Below are positions 32,275 to 32,698 of a stretch of 32,698 bases of DNA, one piece after another (position 1 is the stretch's first letter; every line of letters begins with the position of its first letter). The DNA is from Lachnospiraceae bacterium (GTDB lineage Bacteria > Bacillota > Clostridia > Lachnospirales > Lachnospiraceae). Where the stretch lies: positions 1 to 32,698 of the forward strand of contig JAFTQM010000020.1 of NCBI GenBank assembly GCA_017462755.1, in the 5' to 3' direction. The notes below the pieces were generated by a model. It did no database searches, was not told the origin of the DNA, and saw only the letters and a program-made list of their open reading frames with translations. The translations under genes and the position numbers were made by a program.

Positions 32275-32646
32275 TTACTTAAGAGTAACCTTTGCGCCAA
32301 CTTCCTCAAGCTTCTTCTTGATCTCCTCAGCCTCTTCCTTAGAAGCGCCTTCCTTAAGAACCTTAGGAGCGCCATCAACAGCGTCCTTAGCTTCCTTTAA
32401 GCCTAAACCGGTGATCTCACGAACAACCTTGATAACCTTAACCTTCTCTGCACCAGCCTCAGTCAACTCTACGTTGAACTCAGTCTTCTCTTCCTCAGTT
32501 GCTGCTGCAGGACCAGCTGCTACAACAACACCAGCTGCTGCGCTAACGCCGAACTCTTCCTCACAAGCCTTTACCAGATCGTTCAACTCTAATACGCTCA
32601 TCTCTTTGATAGCATCAATCAATTCCTGTGCTGTTAACTTAGCCAT
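32275..32646 (-). CDS. rplL: Ribosomal protein L7/L12 (123 aa)
   Basis: The ribosomal stalk protein that recruits translation GTPases. It begins [20 protein letters not shown], has an Ala/Gly-rich hinge ([15 protein letters not shown]) and the conserved C-terminal domain [34 protein letters not shown] and [15 protein letters not shown] use the ATG at 32646, 9 nt after GGAGG; another ATG two codons upstream is only 3 nt from it. rplJ is expected to the right, outside the window. The gene normally downstream, rpoB, is about 31.7 kb away. Confidence 0.96.
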   Translation of the reverse strand: MAKLTAQELIDAIKEMSVLELNDLVKACEEEFGVSAAAGVVVAAGPAAATEEEKTEFNVELTEAGAEKVKVIKVVREITGLGLKEAKDAVDGAPKVLKEGASKEEAEEIKKKLEEVGAKVTLK

Positions 32647-32698
32647 TTTCATTTTCCTCCATTTAAATTTAATTTACTTTTCGATTTGTTAGTTACTC

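Noticed and set aside
32653-32698. Possible end of rplJ at the right edge.
   Set aside because: A TAA is present near the edge, but too few bases are visible to support a coding call.

Overview
The window looks like a chromosomal segment of a low-to-moderate GC Firmicute of the class Clostridia, most likely Lachnospiraceae. The grounds are the rpoB, rplL, purM/N/D and ftsEX protein sequences, strong AGGAGG-type ribosome binding sites and clear sigma-A-type promoters. The family assignment is inference from protein character, not a database result. Almost every gene is on the minus strand, so transcription runs from high to low coordinates. The only clear plus-strand gene is a small PqqD-like protein. 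No tRNA, rRNA, CRISPR array, transposase or integrase was seen.

Reading in the direction of transcription: rplL (ribosomal protein L7/L12) ends at a strong terminator. Next come a CdaR/PucR-type regulator with its own promoter and terminator, a cell-envelope operon (ftsE, ftsX, a coiled-coil M23 murein hydrolase, an S41 PDZ protease), a purine operon (purM, purN, purD) and a PssD/PssE-type two-part glycosyltransferase. A bidirectional terminator separates pssE from the convergent pqqD-like gene. pqqD is divergent from a GH5 cellulase-like lipoprotein, and a perfect 24-bp palindrome lies between their promoters. A large surface-polysaccharide operon of about 18 kb follows: a fused Wzz/BY-kinase, a CpsB-type PHP phosphatase, three GT2 enzymes, a Wzy-like polymerase, two DXD-type capsule transferases, a CotH-kinase-like membrane protein, an NTP_transf_5 protein, a Wzx flippase, a GT2/pyruvyltransferase fusion, a VanZ-like protein, a lasso-B2-like transglutaminase-fold protein and an ABC exporter. 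The 5' part of rpoB closes the window, behind its own promoter.

Two themes stand out. First, rplL and rpoB, which normally sit next to each other, are about 31.7 kb apart here. rpoB has acquired, or kept, a strong promoter with a structured leader, and a facing promoter plus terminator predicts a short antisense RNA across its start site. Second, the polysaccharide locus carries pieces of RiPP (lasso-peptide type) machinery: a stand-alone PqqD/RRE protein, a B2 protease-like protein, an ABC exporter and an NTP_transf_5 protein. No cyclase and no recognisable precursor are present. The polysaccharide genes lack a priming phosphoglycosyl transferase and sugar-nucleotide synthesis genes, so the pathway must draw on enzymes encoded elsewhere.
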